This document shows positions 1 through 9,169 of a stretch of 64,000 nt of DNA, piece by piece. Within the stretch, counting starts at the first letter, position 1, and every line of letters begins with the position of its first letter. Source of the stretch: Mycolicibacterium monacense (GTDB taxonomy: Bacteria; Actinomycetota; Actinomycetes; Mycobacteriales; Mycobacteriaceae); the NCBI RefSeq assembly GCF_010731575.1, contig NZ_AP022617.1, forward strand, positions 2,046,001-2,110,000, given 5' to 3'. The notes beneath the pieces are model-generated. The model had not been told where the DNA came from and made no database searches. It saw nothing but the letters and a program-made list of their open reading frames with translations. Made by a program: the position numbers and the translations under genes.

Positions 1-1309
1 ACGCCGGATCAGATGCCCGCAACGCAGCTACCTGAGAGGCGATGCGCTGATCGCGCATGACGGCGTTCATGAACTGAAAGCAGCGCAGCGCTTCAACGTC
101 GGCCACGACGTGTTCCAGCCCCGCTAGCAGTCGCTTGTGGGCCCGACGCGCTTCCAACAGGGCGAGGTCGGCAGTATCGCGAAGATGCGGCGGCAACTGC
201 GTGGTCGCGGTTTCTTGCGTGTCGAGCCAGTCCCCGTAGCCGTCGATCAGGGGCTGTAGTCCGGAGCGGACCTGTTCTGCTGTCGCGGTCGCCAGAGCAT
301 CCATGGACAGCAGTGCGTTTTCGACGTCACGAGCCTGTGTCTGCGGGGTTTCAGCCACCGGCAGCCACGTGGTCCATACCGCGGTGGCGCGTCGCGAGCC
401 CTTCTTGACGGTCCAGTCCACCGAGCAGGTCCGACCGATCGCGTACTCAAGCCTATTGCGGTACTGCAGGTTTAGGCGTTGCACCTCGGGGTCGTGTTCT
501 GGCAAGTTTTGCTCGAGCACATCGCACACCGGGAGAAATACTTCCGCTCCCCCGGCATGGATGTGGAGCTTGGTTTGGAACATCCACATCCCGATCGGGA
601 TCGGCATCGGTGTCTCGCGGTCGTTGCACAACGCGATTTCGATGAGCACCCGGCCATACGTCGCGTCGTCGTAGCGGTCCACCCGGAGACAGATGGTGTC
701 GCGCAACGGGATCGTCGTCGTCTGACCGGCGTCGAGATCGGCAAGACGGATAGTGCGGGGTTCTTCGACCGGGATGCGCTGGAAATTGCGGATCGGACGG
801 CCCGCTTTGGTGACTTTGTCGGTCTGCACCGACTCGTAGGTCCCCCACGACGCGGTGACCGTGAACGCTTCCAGGTCGGGCGGTACTTGGAACCGCAGAC
901 CCATTGATGAGGGAATCATCAACCCCTGCTTGGGTGCTCGGTCCTCAGCATCATCGTCGGCAGCGTCGGCCTCACCGTCATCCGCGGCAAACGCAGGAAT
1001 GCCCCGTCCCTCAGCCGCGGCATTTTCGTCAGCACGAGCCTCAGCCAGCTCGCCACGCTCGGTGCCTTCGGCAGCGTCACCGTTACCGGCTGTGGCGCCG
1101 CTGAGCCGCACTGGCGCGATGTATCCGACCAAGTACTGGGAGCGTGGGCTAAAGGGCAACAACTCTTCAGGGCCATGGATCGGGCCGAGCAGCTCGCGCT
1201 CCAGAATGTCGACCAAGTTCTCTCGAACCGTGAACGACGAGCCGTCCGGCTCGAATGTCAGCTCATAGGACGACGCCGGTTCCTTCGCTTTCTCAGTGGC
1301 GCTAGTCAT
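1..1309 (-). CDS. drmA: DISARM helicase-like protein DrmA, N-terminal part (runs off the left edge)
   Basis: About 435 residues are visible, starting at an ATG that overlaps the drmMI stop (TAATG), so the two genes are translationally coupled. The N-terminus reads as ENLVDILERELLGPI followed by a segment with SQYLVGYIAP, then an acidic Asp/Glu/Ala-rich stretch near residues 75-105, which fits the N-terminal region of DrmA, the large helicase-domain protein of DISARM phage-restriction systems. The helicase motifs themselves lie beyond the window. The assignment rests on this N-terminal resemblance and on its place directly after drmD and drmMI, the order known for class 1 DISARM. drmB and drmC would be expected further left. 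Confidence 0.8.
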   Translation of the reverse strand, partial: MTSATEKAKEPASSYELTFEPDGSSFTVRENLVDILERELLGPIHGPEELLPFSPRSQYLVGYIAPVRLSGATAGNGDAAEGTERGELAEARADENAAAEGRGIPAFAADDGEADAADDDAEDRAPKQGLMIPSSMGLRFQVPPDLEAFTVTASWGTYESVQTDKVTKAGRPIRNFQRIPVEEPRTIRLADLDAGQTTTIPLRDTICLRVDRYDDATYGRVLIEIALCNDRETPMPIPIGMWMFQTKLHIHAGGAEVFLPVCDVLEQNLPEHDPEVQRLNLQYRNRLEYAIGRTCSVDWTVKKGSRRATAVWTTWLPVAETPQTQARDVENALLSMDALATATAEQVRSGLQPLIDGYGDWLDTQETATTQLPPHLRDTADLALLEARRAHKRLLAGLEHVVADVEALRCFQFMNAVMRDQRIASQVAALRASDPA

Positions 1310-4300
1310 TACAGCAGTGTCCCTTGCTCGTCCGACAAGTTCTTGCCCCGGCGTCCCTTGCTTTTCGGTTTCGTTGCCTGCTTCGCTTCTTCGGCTGCTC
1401 GGCAATGGTTTGACTCCAACAACCGATCGAGAATCTCGACGCGTGCTGCGGTGCTCACCGTCCAGCGCTGCATCTGCCGATAAGTGTGGAAGCCGTGGTC
1501 GAGCGCGATGTCGGACCAGCCATACGCGTCCATTACCGCCTCGTCAAGTTCGACATGAATGGCCCGCATCCGGGCGATATCCGGGTCGGAAGCATCAGTG
1601 ATCTGCGGATCGTTGACGAGATTATAGAGGTGCGTCAGACCAAACTCCCTGCGAAGCATCACTTCACGTCGTCTGGTATCAAGCAACTCGCCAGCCGCGG
1701 TCACTCGGTCGGTGGTTACGGGACGAGGAAAGGTCTCGAACACTGCTGATGGGTTGTAGGTGACACGCGTCTCGTGGGTAGTGCCATACCTGATGGCCCA
1801 TAGGCTATGAATGGACGACGATAGAACTCCAAGAAGCGTTAGCGAATCGGACGCAAACACCGTCAAGCGGTCGCTGAATATTTGTGCGCTCGAAACTCGA
1901 ATCGGCATCAGCGTGTCGCTTACCCGCGTCAACACAAGAACCGTATCGAGGTCTGCAATCGCCTTACGCATGGCTGGGCGTCTTTCACCAAACTGCCACC
2001 AATAGTCGCGGTAAACTTTTCGGTTGTTCGTCGCCCGCTCGGGCTTGACCACTTCCAGTATCCGCGAATACGGCAGTGAGAATTTCGTTGATTCTTCCTC
2101 TGGGCGATCATTAAAATCGATTATCCAACGGCGCGCGGAACAGTCAGGTCGCGAGTTCAGGTCCTCTCCGTTTAGGTAAGGGAAAAGCACGTGTGTGTTG
2201 GCTGGGTCGTCGGCGACCCACTGCTCCGCCTGCCCCGGCTCGACAATGAAACCCATTCCGATGGGTTTGCAGCCTTCGAACGCGATATCGGTATTTGTAG
2301 CCAGCCGTTGCGGCTTCCCGTCGACGCGGCCAGCGGGCTCCAACAGGGTTGAGATGCGGGGTACGGGAACATCGTCGCAGATCCGTGGCACGTCGTCCGC
2401 AATAGCAGCGAGGCTTCCCCACACCGCCGCAAACTCGAGGTTTGCGGTGGCAACAGGCCACGGCCGAGACTGAATCGCGCGCGTGATCGAGAACCCTGAC
2501 GCGACCATACGGTCGAGACCAACTATTCGTGAATCACCCTGAGCCAGAGTGTTAGTCGCGATCAGGCCAACCGTCCCGCGCCGGTTGATCAGCGTGTGCG
2601 CACGCAAGAAAAAGTACGCAACTAAGTCGGCCGCTCCCCGAGTTTCGCCAGCGAGTACATCGACGAGCCAGTCGCGGACGTTCGTTCCCACCGCACCCGT
2701 GATCCGGGATCCTCCGAGAAACGGCGGGTTCCCGACGATTGCATCAAAACCACCATGCTCAACGAAAACGTCAGCCGCTTCGATGATCCAGTGGTTAGGC
2801 TGCCACCGACGATAGTCGGTGGCCACGGTTGGCTTGAGACCGGCGTCGATGATCGTGTCGAGCATCGTTGAGGTCACCACGCCGGATTCAGGGTGTGCGG
2901 CTTTGACTGCGATGCGCAGGTTTTCGTAGGCCTCGTCGAGCGCCTTGCCCGGTTTTCCGCCGAGCGGAAGACCCGCTGCAACGATGCCGTCCGCGATCCT
3001 ACGCAAATTAGTTGTAACCTCACGTAATTGAGCAAGCTGGCGGCGTTTGGCTGCACTATTACGAGCCGGGTCGTTCTCGTCAATCTCGGAAGCAAGTTTG
3101 CGTCTAAGGTCAGCAGCTTTGGCGATGATGGCGTCGATGTCGACGTCGAAGATGTCGAACATCTCGCCGGCCGGCACCCTCGACGGGTCGATGTGCAGCT
3201 TCCGGAGCTGGTCCAGGCTGGTGATGCCGAGCAAGGAGTTACCGAGGAAGATCTTGTCATCAACGAATGAGAACGGCAGGTCGCGATCCAACGACACTAG
3301 CCATAACGAGAGCTTGCACATCTCGACGGCCATGTCGTTGATGTCGGCGCCGTAGAGGCAGTTCGCGACCACTTCGCGGATGGCTCGCCGGTGCAGGTCG
3401 CTGCGGTGGGCGTTGGCAGGATTCTCAGCGGTCCACGCCTCGACCACCCGGTCGGCCAGGTAACTGGCCGCAGAAACCAGAAATGCCCCAGAGCCGCAGG
3501 CGATGTCGGCGACCTTCAGACTCAGCAGGTCATCCGATGACTTGAGCCTCCATTCCGACTCGTCTGCAGTCTGATAGGGACCAGGCTCGTAACACAGTGG
3601 TTGCAGCGCGTGCAGGACGACTTCCCTGGCCAACGACTTGGGGGTGTAGTGCGCGCCCGCGTTCTTCCGGGACGGCGTTTCCTTCACCATTAGCCCGGCG
3701 TCGAGGACCACGAATGGCCGGCCCCGAAGGTCCTGCCGCATAATTCCCAGCCAGGGCAGCACACGTTCACGCAGCGCTGTGTCGTCGCCGACCGCTTGCG
3801 CCAGGCCACTGATGACATTCGGCTCGATCTGGGCGCCAATGCCTTTGGTGATTGCGGCGGCTGACTGAGGTTTGGCCGAGGGTTGATCACGTTCGATGTG
3901 TGCCCGGATCGCGTCGGCCAGCTTCTTCGGGGTGGTGTTAGCCGCTGCAAGCCGTTCCAGTTCGGATAGCGCGATCTCCGGTTCCTCCCCGCGGGCACCT
4001 TGCAGCCCGAGATAGGTCTCACCGACGGTGACGGCGGTGTAGCCGAGCAGGCCTTCGTAGATGTAGCCGATCTGTTCGACGTCGATGTCGCGGAAAGAGA
4101 TTCGGCGCACCTCGTTACCTTTGAGGACTGCCTGCTGGACCGAGCGCAGTGCGTGTAGCATCACTCGGTCGGACACGGTGATGGCTAAGGTTCCGTGTGC
4201 GGTGAGCGCGGTCAGGAACGGGAACCGCTCCGGGTCGAAGAGGGAACCGCCGTAGGCCGGTACCCGCATGTTCTCAAAGGACGCACCACCGTAGAGCGCC

Positions 4301-5382
4301 TGACTCGTGGCGAGCAGCCGATGCCAAGTCAGCGAGGTGGCATCGAGGGCCTCTTCGCTTTCCTCGGCTTCACGTGCTTGCAGCCGGTCCAGTTCGCGGG
4401 AGATGCCGTACCCCTGCTCGAACAACTCTCCCGACGGCAGCAGGCCGCGTTCCTCGGCGAACAGTAGGAACACGATCCGCATCATGATCGTCACCGCGGC
4501 TTCATAGCTCTGGTGGGTATTCACAGGTAGTGGATCGGGTTCGCCGCGTTGTTGAGCGTCGCGTGCCGATTCGGAGAACGACTGGATGAGCAGTTCGACC
4601 GCGCGACGCACCTGCGCACCGAGGGCTTCGGTGATCTCCTCGGCGGCGGCCACGGATTCCTCGAACAGCACCGGCAGCCGCTCGTCTTCCTTGCCGCCAA
4701 TGATGTGCTGACGCGAGATCAGCGTCAGGAAAGCGTCGCGGGCGCGGGTTTCCTCCACCCAGGTCAGCGCGTCAACGACTCCGGAGGCGGTCATGGCGCC
4801 GGCACGTGCGCACACCAGTGCCCACCAGCGCCCGTCGGTGACGATGCCGATTGGGACGTCGTTGTCGCGCAGCAGCGCTTCCATTCGGTCGATCGGGCTG
4901 GCCGCCCACAGGTCACTGGGGACCTGTCGCAACGAATCGACAGGATCGACCACCGACACCAGGGCACCGATGGCGCCGTCGGGGTCCAGCAGAGCCGCCT
5001 CGGCACCAACGGTGACCGCGCGGTTGGGTGATTGAGCCGTGATGCCGGCGACGGGTCCCCAGGACAGGGATTCGGCCCAGCCGACGACGTCGCGCAGGAC
5101 GGTTTCGACCCATTTGTCGCGGGCGATGCGGTACGCGTCGCCTGTCGTGCCGTCGTCGCCGGCGGCTCGGTCTGCGGCCTCCCATGCGGCTTCGAAGTCC
5201 TTGCGGGCGTACAGCAGTGCTTCTTTGCGTTCGTGGTCCAGGGCTGGCATGCCCTGGGGCCATACCCGCTTGAGTGGTGCGATCGCCAGGAACGGGCCGT
5301 CGGTGTCGACGAGTTCGAGCCACGCGCGGTGCAGCTCGGACGCATTAGGCGTTGACCTCTGTCGTGGTGTGCGAGGTGCCAT
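1309..5382 (-). CDS. drmMI: DISARM class 1 adenine-specific DNA methyltransferase
   Basis: A 1357-residue Eco57I-like N6-adenine methyltransferase. The SAM-binding motif ADIACGSGAFLV lies near residue 628 and the catalytic GNPPFLGG (NPPF) near residue 882; the N-terminal half resembles the helical region of large type IIG/BREX/DISARM methylases, and the C-terminal part should carry target recognition. In DISARM the methylase marks host DNA as self. The start ATG overlaps the drmD stop (TGATG) and its own stop overlaps the drmA start, so drmD-drmMI-drmA form one tightly packed operon. The reading frame is intact over 4 kb. A BREX PglX would look similar, but the SNF2 helicase and DrmA neighbours decide for DISARM. 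Confidence 0.88.
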   Translation of the reverse strand: MAPRTPRQRSTPNASELHRAWLELVDTDGPFLAIAPLKRVWPQGMPALDHERKEALLYARKDFEAAWEAADRAAGDDGTTGDAYRIARDKWVETVLRDVVGWAESLSWGPVAGITAQSPNRAVTVGAEAALLDPDGAIGALVSVVDPVDSLRQVPSDLWAASPIDRMEALLRDNDVPIGIVTDGRWWALVCARAGAMTASGVVDALTWVEETRARDAFLTLISRQHIIGGKEDERLPVLFEESVAAAEEITEALGAQVRRAVELLIQSFSESARDAQQRGEPDPLPVNTHQSYEAAVTIMMRIVFLLFAEERGLLPSGELFEQGYGISRELDRLQAREAEESEEALDATSLTWHRLLATSQALYGGASFENMRVPAYGGSLFDPERFPFLTALTAHGTLAITVSDRVMLHALRSVQQAVLKGNEVRRISFRDIDVEQIGYIYEGLLGYTAVTVGETYLGLQGARGEEPEIALSELERLAAANTTPKKLADAIRAHIERDQPSAKPQSAAAITKGIGAQIEPNVISGLAQAVGDDTALRERVLPWLGIMRQDLRGRPFVVLDAGLMVKETPSRKNAGAHYTPKSLAREVVLHALQPLCYEPGPYQTADESEWRLKSSDDLLSLKVADIACGSGAFLVSAASYLADRVVEAWTAENPANAHRSDLHRRAIREVVANCLYGADINDMAVEMCKLSLWLVSLDRDLPFSFVDDKIFLGNSLLGITSLDQLRKLHIDPSRVPAGEMFDIFDVDIDAIIAKAADLRRKLASEIDENDPARNSAAKRRQLAQLREVTTNLRRIADGIVAAGLPLGGKPGKALDEAYENLRIAVKAAHPESGVVTSTMLDTIIDAGLKPTVATDYRRWQPNHWIIEAADVFVEHGGFDAIVGNPPFLGGSRITGAVGTNVRDWLVDVLAGETRGAADLVAYFFLRAHTLINRRGTVGLIATNTLAQGDSRIVGLDRMVASGFSITRAIQSRPWPVATANLEFAAVWGSLAAIADDVPRICDDVPVPRISTLLEPAGRVDGKPQRLATNTDIAFEGCKPIGMGFIVEPGQAEQWVADDPANTHVLFPYLNGEDLNSRPDCSARRWIIDFNDRPEEESTKFSLPYSRILEVVKPERATNNRKVYRDYWWQFGERRPAMRKAIADLDTVLVLTRVSDTLMPIRVSSAQIFSDRLTVFASDSLTLLGVLSSSIHSLWAIRYGTTHETRVTYNPSAVFETFPRPVTTDRVTAAGELLDTRRREVMLRREFGLTHLYNLVNDPQITDASDPDIARMRAIHVELDEAVMDAYGWSDIALDHGFHTYRQMQRWTVSTAARVEILDRLLESNHCRAAEEAKQATKPKSKGRRGKNLSDEQGTLL

Positions 5383-8300
5383 CAGCGCAGCCCTGCTGTC
5401 GCGTCTTCAGGGGTGAGGGCGAACACCACCGCGGCGGCGGTGGTGTGAGGTTTCACGTCGGCGTAGCGGTCGGTGATCGCGGCGATCTCGCGGGCCTCCT
5501 CGTCGTCGAGTTCATCGAGGCGGCGCTGCATTGAGTCGATGTCGCGGCGCCATTGCTTCTGCTGGTCGTCGGCCCACAGCATCGCTTGGGCTTCGGCTTC
5601 CTTGCTGCGCAACAGATCCAGCGACTCGCGCAGATTCGTCCGGAACGCGGCGAAGATGTCGCGGGCCCGCTGGATATCGGAACTTCGGCGTTTGTCCAGT
5701 TGCTCCAGCACGCGGGTGTGTCGGCGGTCGGCGCGGGCGTGCATAGACTCCTCCAGTCGAGCCCGTAGCGGTGCATCTGGTGCGTTCCAGATGTCGCACA
5801 AGTCGTCGCGGACCCGGCGGCTGGCCAGCGTCAGCCGGTCACCATCCAGTGCGTGGTCCAGGGCTTGCTCGGCTTTCTCCTCGGCCATCGCGCGCCTGCC
5901 CTTCAGCCGCACACCGACCAGGAACACCTCCTCGTGCAGCCGCACCCCGCCTCGGCCGACGAGCACCATACGGGTCACGGCAGCCACAAACGACTCCGCA
6001 GCATCGTCGATCACGACCGCAGTGACTCGGTTCAGGGTGGAATCCACACTCCACAGCGAGCGGCGCAGCAGCCGTTGCGCTTTCTGCACGATCGGGTGGC
6101 CGAGGTGGACGTATACCAGGTCGGCACGTCCTTCAGAGGCGGTCGGGTCGAATGTGATCGGGCGCAGCACATCGGGTTTCAGTCGTGTAGCCAAGCCTGT
6201 GAGGGTGTCCTGCCATGCGGGGCTCAATGGCGGCATTTCGAAGACCTCGGCGTCGGTGTCGACATCGCCGACCGGCTCCAACGGAAGCTGATGGTTGATC
6301 CGCAGTGCCGTGTCAACGACTCGACGCAGGTTCTGCGGTTCCAGATGCAGATCGGCCCGCGATGCGTCGTAGCCACGCTCCAGCTCCGTGAGCCGGGTGT
6401 TGAGTTCAATCCCGCCGGCCAACGCTTCCTGAATCACCTTGTTGCCGTCAAGCCCCTTGGCTTTGCGTTTGGCCGGTGCGCGGCGGGCGAAGTGTTCTTG
6501 GATCTCGTCACCGATCACCTGGTTGGCCGATCCCAGGTCCACCTCGACCTGAGCGATCTTCTTGGCGATGCGTGCCATGAAGTTCGCGTCGGCGGCGTAG
6601 GTGGAGGACTTGTCGTCGGGCACGAAGTGAAACACCTCGGGTGTTTCGGTTTGCCCGTAGCGGTCGATGCGGCCGATGCGCTGTTCGAGACGGGAGGGGT
6701 TGAACGGGATGTCGAAGTTCACCAGCCGGTGGCAGTGGTTTTGCAAATCGATGCCTTCGCCGGCGGCGTCGGTGGCCAGCAGCACCCGCACCGGTTCTTC
6801 GGTCGGGTCGGCGGTGAACTGCGAGCGGATGTACTCGCGGTCCTCGGCGGGGGTTGCGCCTTCGATGACGGCCAATCGGTCGGCGTAGCCGCGTTGAGTG
6901 AGTACGCGCTGCAGCCAGCCGAGCGTATGGGCGTATTCGGTGAACACCACGACCCGCTCGTTGGTCCAGTGGGTGCCGTCGGGCCGGCAGACCGCGTCGA
7001 GGAAGGTGATCAGCCGCTCCAGGCGTGAGTCGGGCCTACTTTCGTAGCTCAATCCCCAGTCGGCGAGTTTCTCCAGCTGACCGGGCTCGGCAGCGCTGAG
7101 CGGATCGGAGGCCTTGGACTCACGCAACCGCTCGGCCTCGTCGTGCTCCCACAGGCCTTCCTCCTCGTCGGCTTGGCCTTCACCGAAGATGTCGTCGTAC
7201 TCGTCGTCGCGCAACCCGCGCCCGGCTCGCGCGTCGCGGTAGTGGCTGATCGTCATCCCAAAGGCGAACGGGCTGGACAGGAACCGCTTCTTGAGCAACA
7301 TCGTGACGATGTCGCCACCCGGTCTGGTGCCGTTCTGCTTGGCGCTGCGGGTGACGATCTCATCAAGAAGAGAGAACATCTCCTGCTCGCTGTCCTCGGG
7401 CGTGAAGTCGAGGATGTTGACCTGACGCTCTTTGAACCCTTTGCCTTTGAGATCGCGCTTGAGGCGGCGCACCGTCACGTCCTTGAGGGCGGTGGCATCC
7501 AGCAGCGCGCCGCGGGAGAACCGTCGGGGGTCGATCATCTCCATCAGAGCGGTGAACGACTCCGGGTAGCCGTTGTGCGGCGTGGCGCTCAGGAACAGGC
7601 GGTGCTCACACGTGTCGGCGAGCTGGCGCACCGCGACGGTCCGCTGGGTGTCCACCGAATAGCCGCGTCCGCCGGCGATGGTCGAGGGGCTCGACGGGGC
7701 GACGTGGTGGGCCTCATCGACGATGAGCATGTCGAAGGCGAACCGTTTGCCCAGCTTGGGGTTCTTGGCCTGTGCGTAGACGTCGCGCAGCAAGCGCTGA
7801 CAGCGGACCTGCGGCAACCAGGCCATGGACACGATGACCCGCGGATACAGCTGGAACGGATTGGCGTGCAGTCCGTGGGTACGACGTACTTCCGCCATCA
7901 GTTCGCTGTTGACGATGACGAACTGCAGGCCGAACTTGTCCCGCATCTCGTCTTGCCACTTCAACGCCAAACTCGGCGGGCACACGATCACCGCGGTGCG
8001 GGCACGATGCCGCAGGAACAGTTCTTGCACGACAAGGCCGGCTTCGATGGTCTTGCCCAGTCCGACGTCGTCGGCCAGCAGCAGGTTGGTCCGCGGGCTG
8101 GTCAGCGCGCGGCGTAGCGGTTCGAGCTGGTAGGCCTCCACAGTCACCCCCGACCAGAACGGCGCCTGGTAGCGGTTGGGATCTGCCGAGGTGACCGCGC
8201 CCCAGCGCATCGCGTCGATGAAGCCGGCCAAGGTGACCGGATCATCAAAGCCCTCTGAGTTGATGTGCTCGGGCAATCCCTGCGGTGGGGTGACGGTCTT

Positions 8301-8930
8301 GCCGACCTCCAGCTCCCAGATCACCGACAGCTGTTCACCGAGGCGATCCTCATCGAGTGACTGCAGGTCGACGACGTGATTCAGCTTCGCGGCTGCGTCG
8401 TCAGCCGGGCTGAGCGGTAGACCCTGAGCTTGAACGTTGGCGACCGCCCACGTCGAACCGCGCACCTCAACAACCTGACCGGGCTCGGGCAGGGACGGGG
8501 CAGCTACAGGCACAGGTGGTCCTCCGGGTGGTGGCGTTGGCCGAACAGTATCGCCGTCGATACCGACAACGGCGCGGATGGTGTCTTCGGACACTCCGAA
8601 GTGCTCGGCGGAGCGCTTGACCACCTCGGCAGCGGCGGTGTGTCTGCGACTGGGGTCGACGATGGAGGTCGCAGCAATGAAATCCCGTCGGATCTTGTTC
8701 CGCTGGCCCGAAGTCAGCAGCTCCTCGGGCAACGCCGCCGGCAACTCATCATGCAGCAGGTACTCGATGGTGTCGTACGAGATGCCGTACTTAGCTTCGA
8801 GCTGGGCGCAGGTGTTGCGCATCGCCCATTCGATGCCGTGTTCGTCTATGGCCTCTTGAACGGCTCGACGGATATTCGAGCGCTGGCCAGGTGACAGATG
8901 GTCAGCCTCTTCCTGCGGTGTCTCCCCCAC
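5382..8930 (-). CDS. drmD: DISARM class 1 SNF2-family helicase
   Basis: A 1182-residue superfamily 2 helicase. After a helix-turn-helix-like N-terminal region (about residues 1-125) come Walker A LLADDVGLGKTIEAG (near 288), the DEAH box LIVDEAHHVA (near 404), FLSATPHNG, and the second RecA domain with VVFTEYAHTLGW, ATDAAGEGIDLQ and the arginine-finger motif RIGRIDRYGQ. A long helical C-terminal region follows. In class 1 DISARM, drmD is the first gene and acts with the methylase and DrmABC to restrict unmodified phage DNA. Here it is the first gene of the minus-strand operon; 239 bases upstream separate it from the OLD-family gene and no convincing gene was seen there. Confidence 0.88.
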   Translation of the reverse strand: MGETPQEEADHLSPGQRSNIRRAVQEAIDEHGIEWAMRNTCAQLEAKYGISYDTIEYLLHDELPAALPEELLTSGQRNKIRRDFIAATSIVDPSRRHTAAAEVVKRSAEHFGVSEDTIRAVVGIDGDTVRPTPPPGGPPVPVAAPSLPEPGQVVEVRGSTWAVANVQAQGLPLSPADDAAAKLNHVVDLQSLDEDRLGEQLSVIWELEVGKTVTPPQGLPEHINSEGFDDPVTLAGFIDAMRWGAVTSADPNRYQAPFWSGVTVEAYQLEPLRRALTSPRTNLLLADDVGLGKTIEAGLVVQELFLRHRARTAVIVCPPSLALKWQDEMRDKFGLQFVIVNSELMAEVRRTHGLHANPFQLYPRVIVSMAWLPQVRCQRLLRDVYAQAKNPKLGKRFAFDMLIVDEAHHVAPSSPSTIAGGRGYSVDTQRTVAVRQLADTCEHRLFLSATPHNGYPESFTALMEMIDPRRFSRGALLDATALKDVTVRRLKRDLKGKGFKERQVNILDFTPEDSEQEMFSLLDEIVTRSAKQNGTRPGGDIVTMLLKKRFLSSPFAFGMTISHYRDARAGRGLRDDEYDDIFGEGQADEEEGLWEHDEAERLRESKASDPLSAAEPGQLEKLADWGLSYESRPDSRLERLITFLDAVCRPDGTHWTNERVVVFTEYAHTLGWLQRVLTQRGYADRLAVIEGATPAEDREYIRSQFTADPTEEPVRVLLATDAAGEGIDLQNHCHRLVNFDIPFNPSRLEQRIGRIDRYGQTETPEVFHFVPDDKSSTYAADANFMARIAKKIAQVEVDLGSANQVIGDEIQEHFARRAPAKRKAKGLDGNKVIQEALAGGIELNTRLTELERGYDASRADLHLEPQNLRRVVDTALRINHQLPLEPVGDVDTDAEVFEMPPLSPAWQDTLTGLATRLKPDVLRPITFDPTASEGRADLVYVHLGHPIVQKAQRLLRRSLWSVDSTLNRVTAVVIDDAAESFVAAVTRMVLVGRGGVRLHEEVFLVGVRLKGRRAMAEEKAEQALDHALDGDRLTLASRRVRDDLCDIWNAPDAPLRARLEESMHARADRRHTRVLEQLDKRRSSDIQRARDIFAAFRTNLRESLDLLRSKEAEAQAMLWADDQQKQWRRDIDSMQRRLDELDDEEAREIAAITDRYADVKPHTTAAAVVFALTPEDATAGLR

Positions 8931-9169
8931 GCAGCACCACGCTAGCTGGGGTTCTCGGACATTGGTCGGATTTCCTGACCAGTCGCGGCGCCGCGGGAAC
9001 TTCTAACGAGTGTGGCAATTGCGTGCGTGACTGACGCGCTCGCAGTTCCTGATGTAGTAGCCACCCTCGTCGCGATGGACGTCGTCGATCTCGGCAGCGC
9101 GAGCAAGCGAGCCGCTGGCCCTCGCGTTTCGCCACCCATCGTTTTCGAGACGGGGCCTGCCGCGACGGC

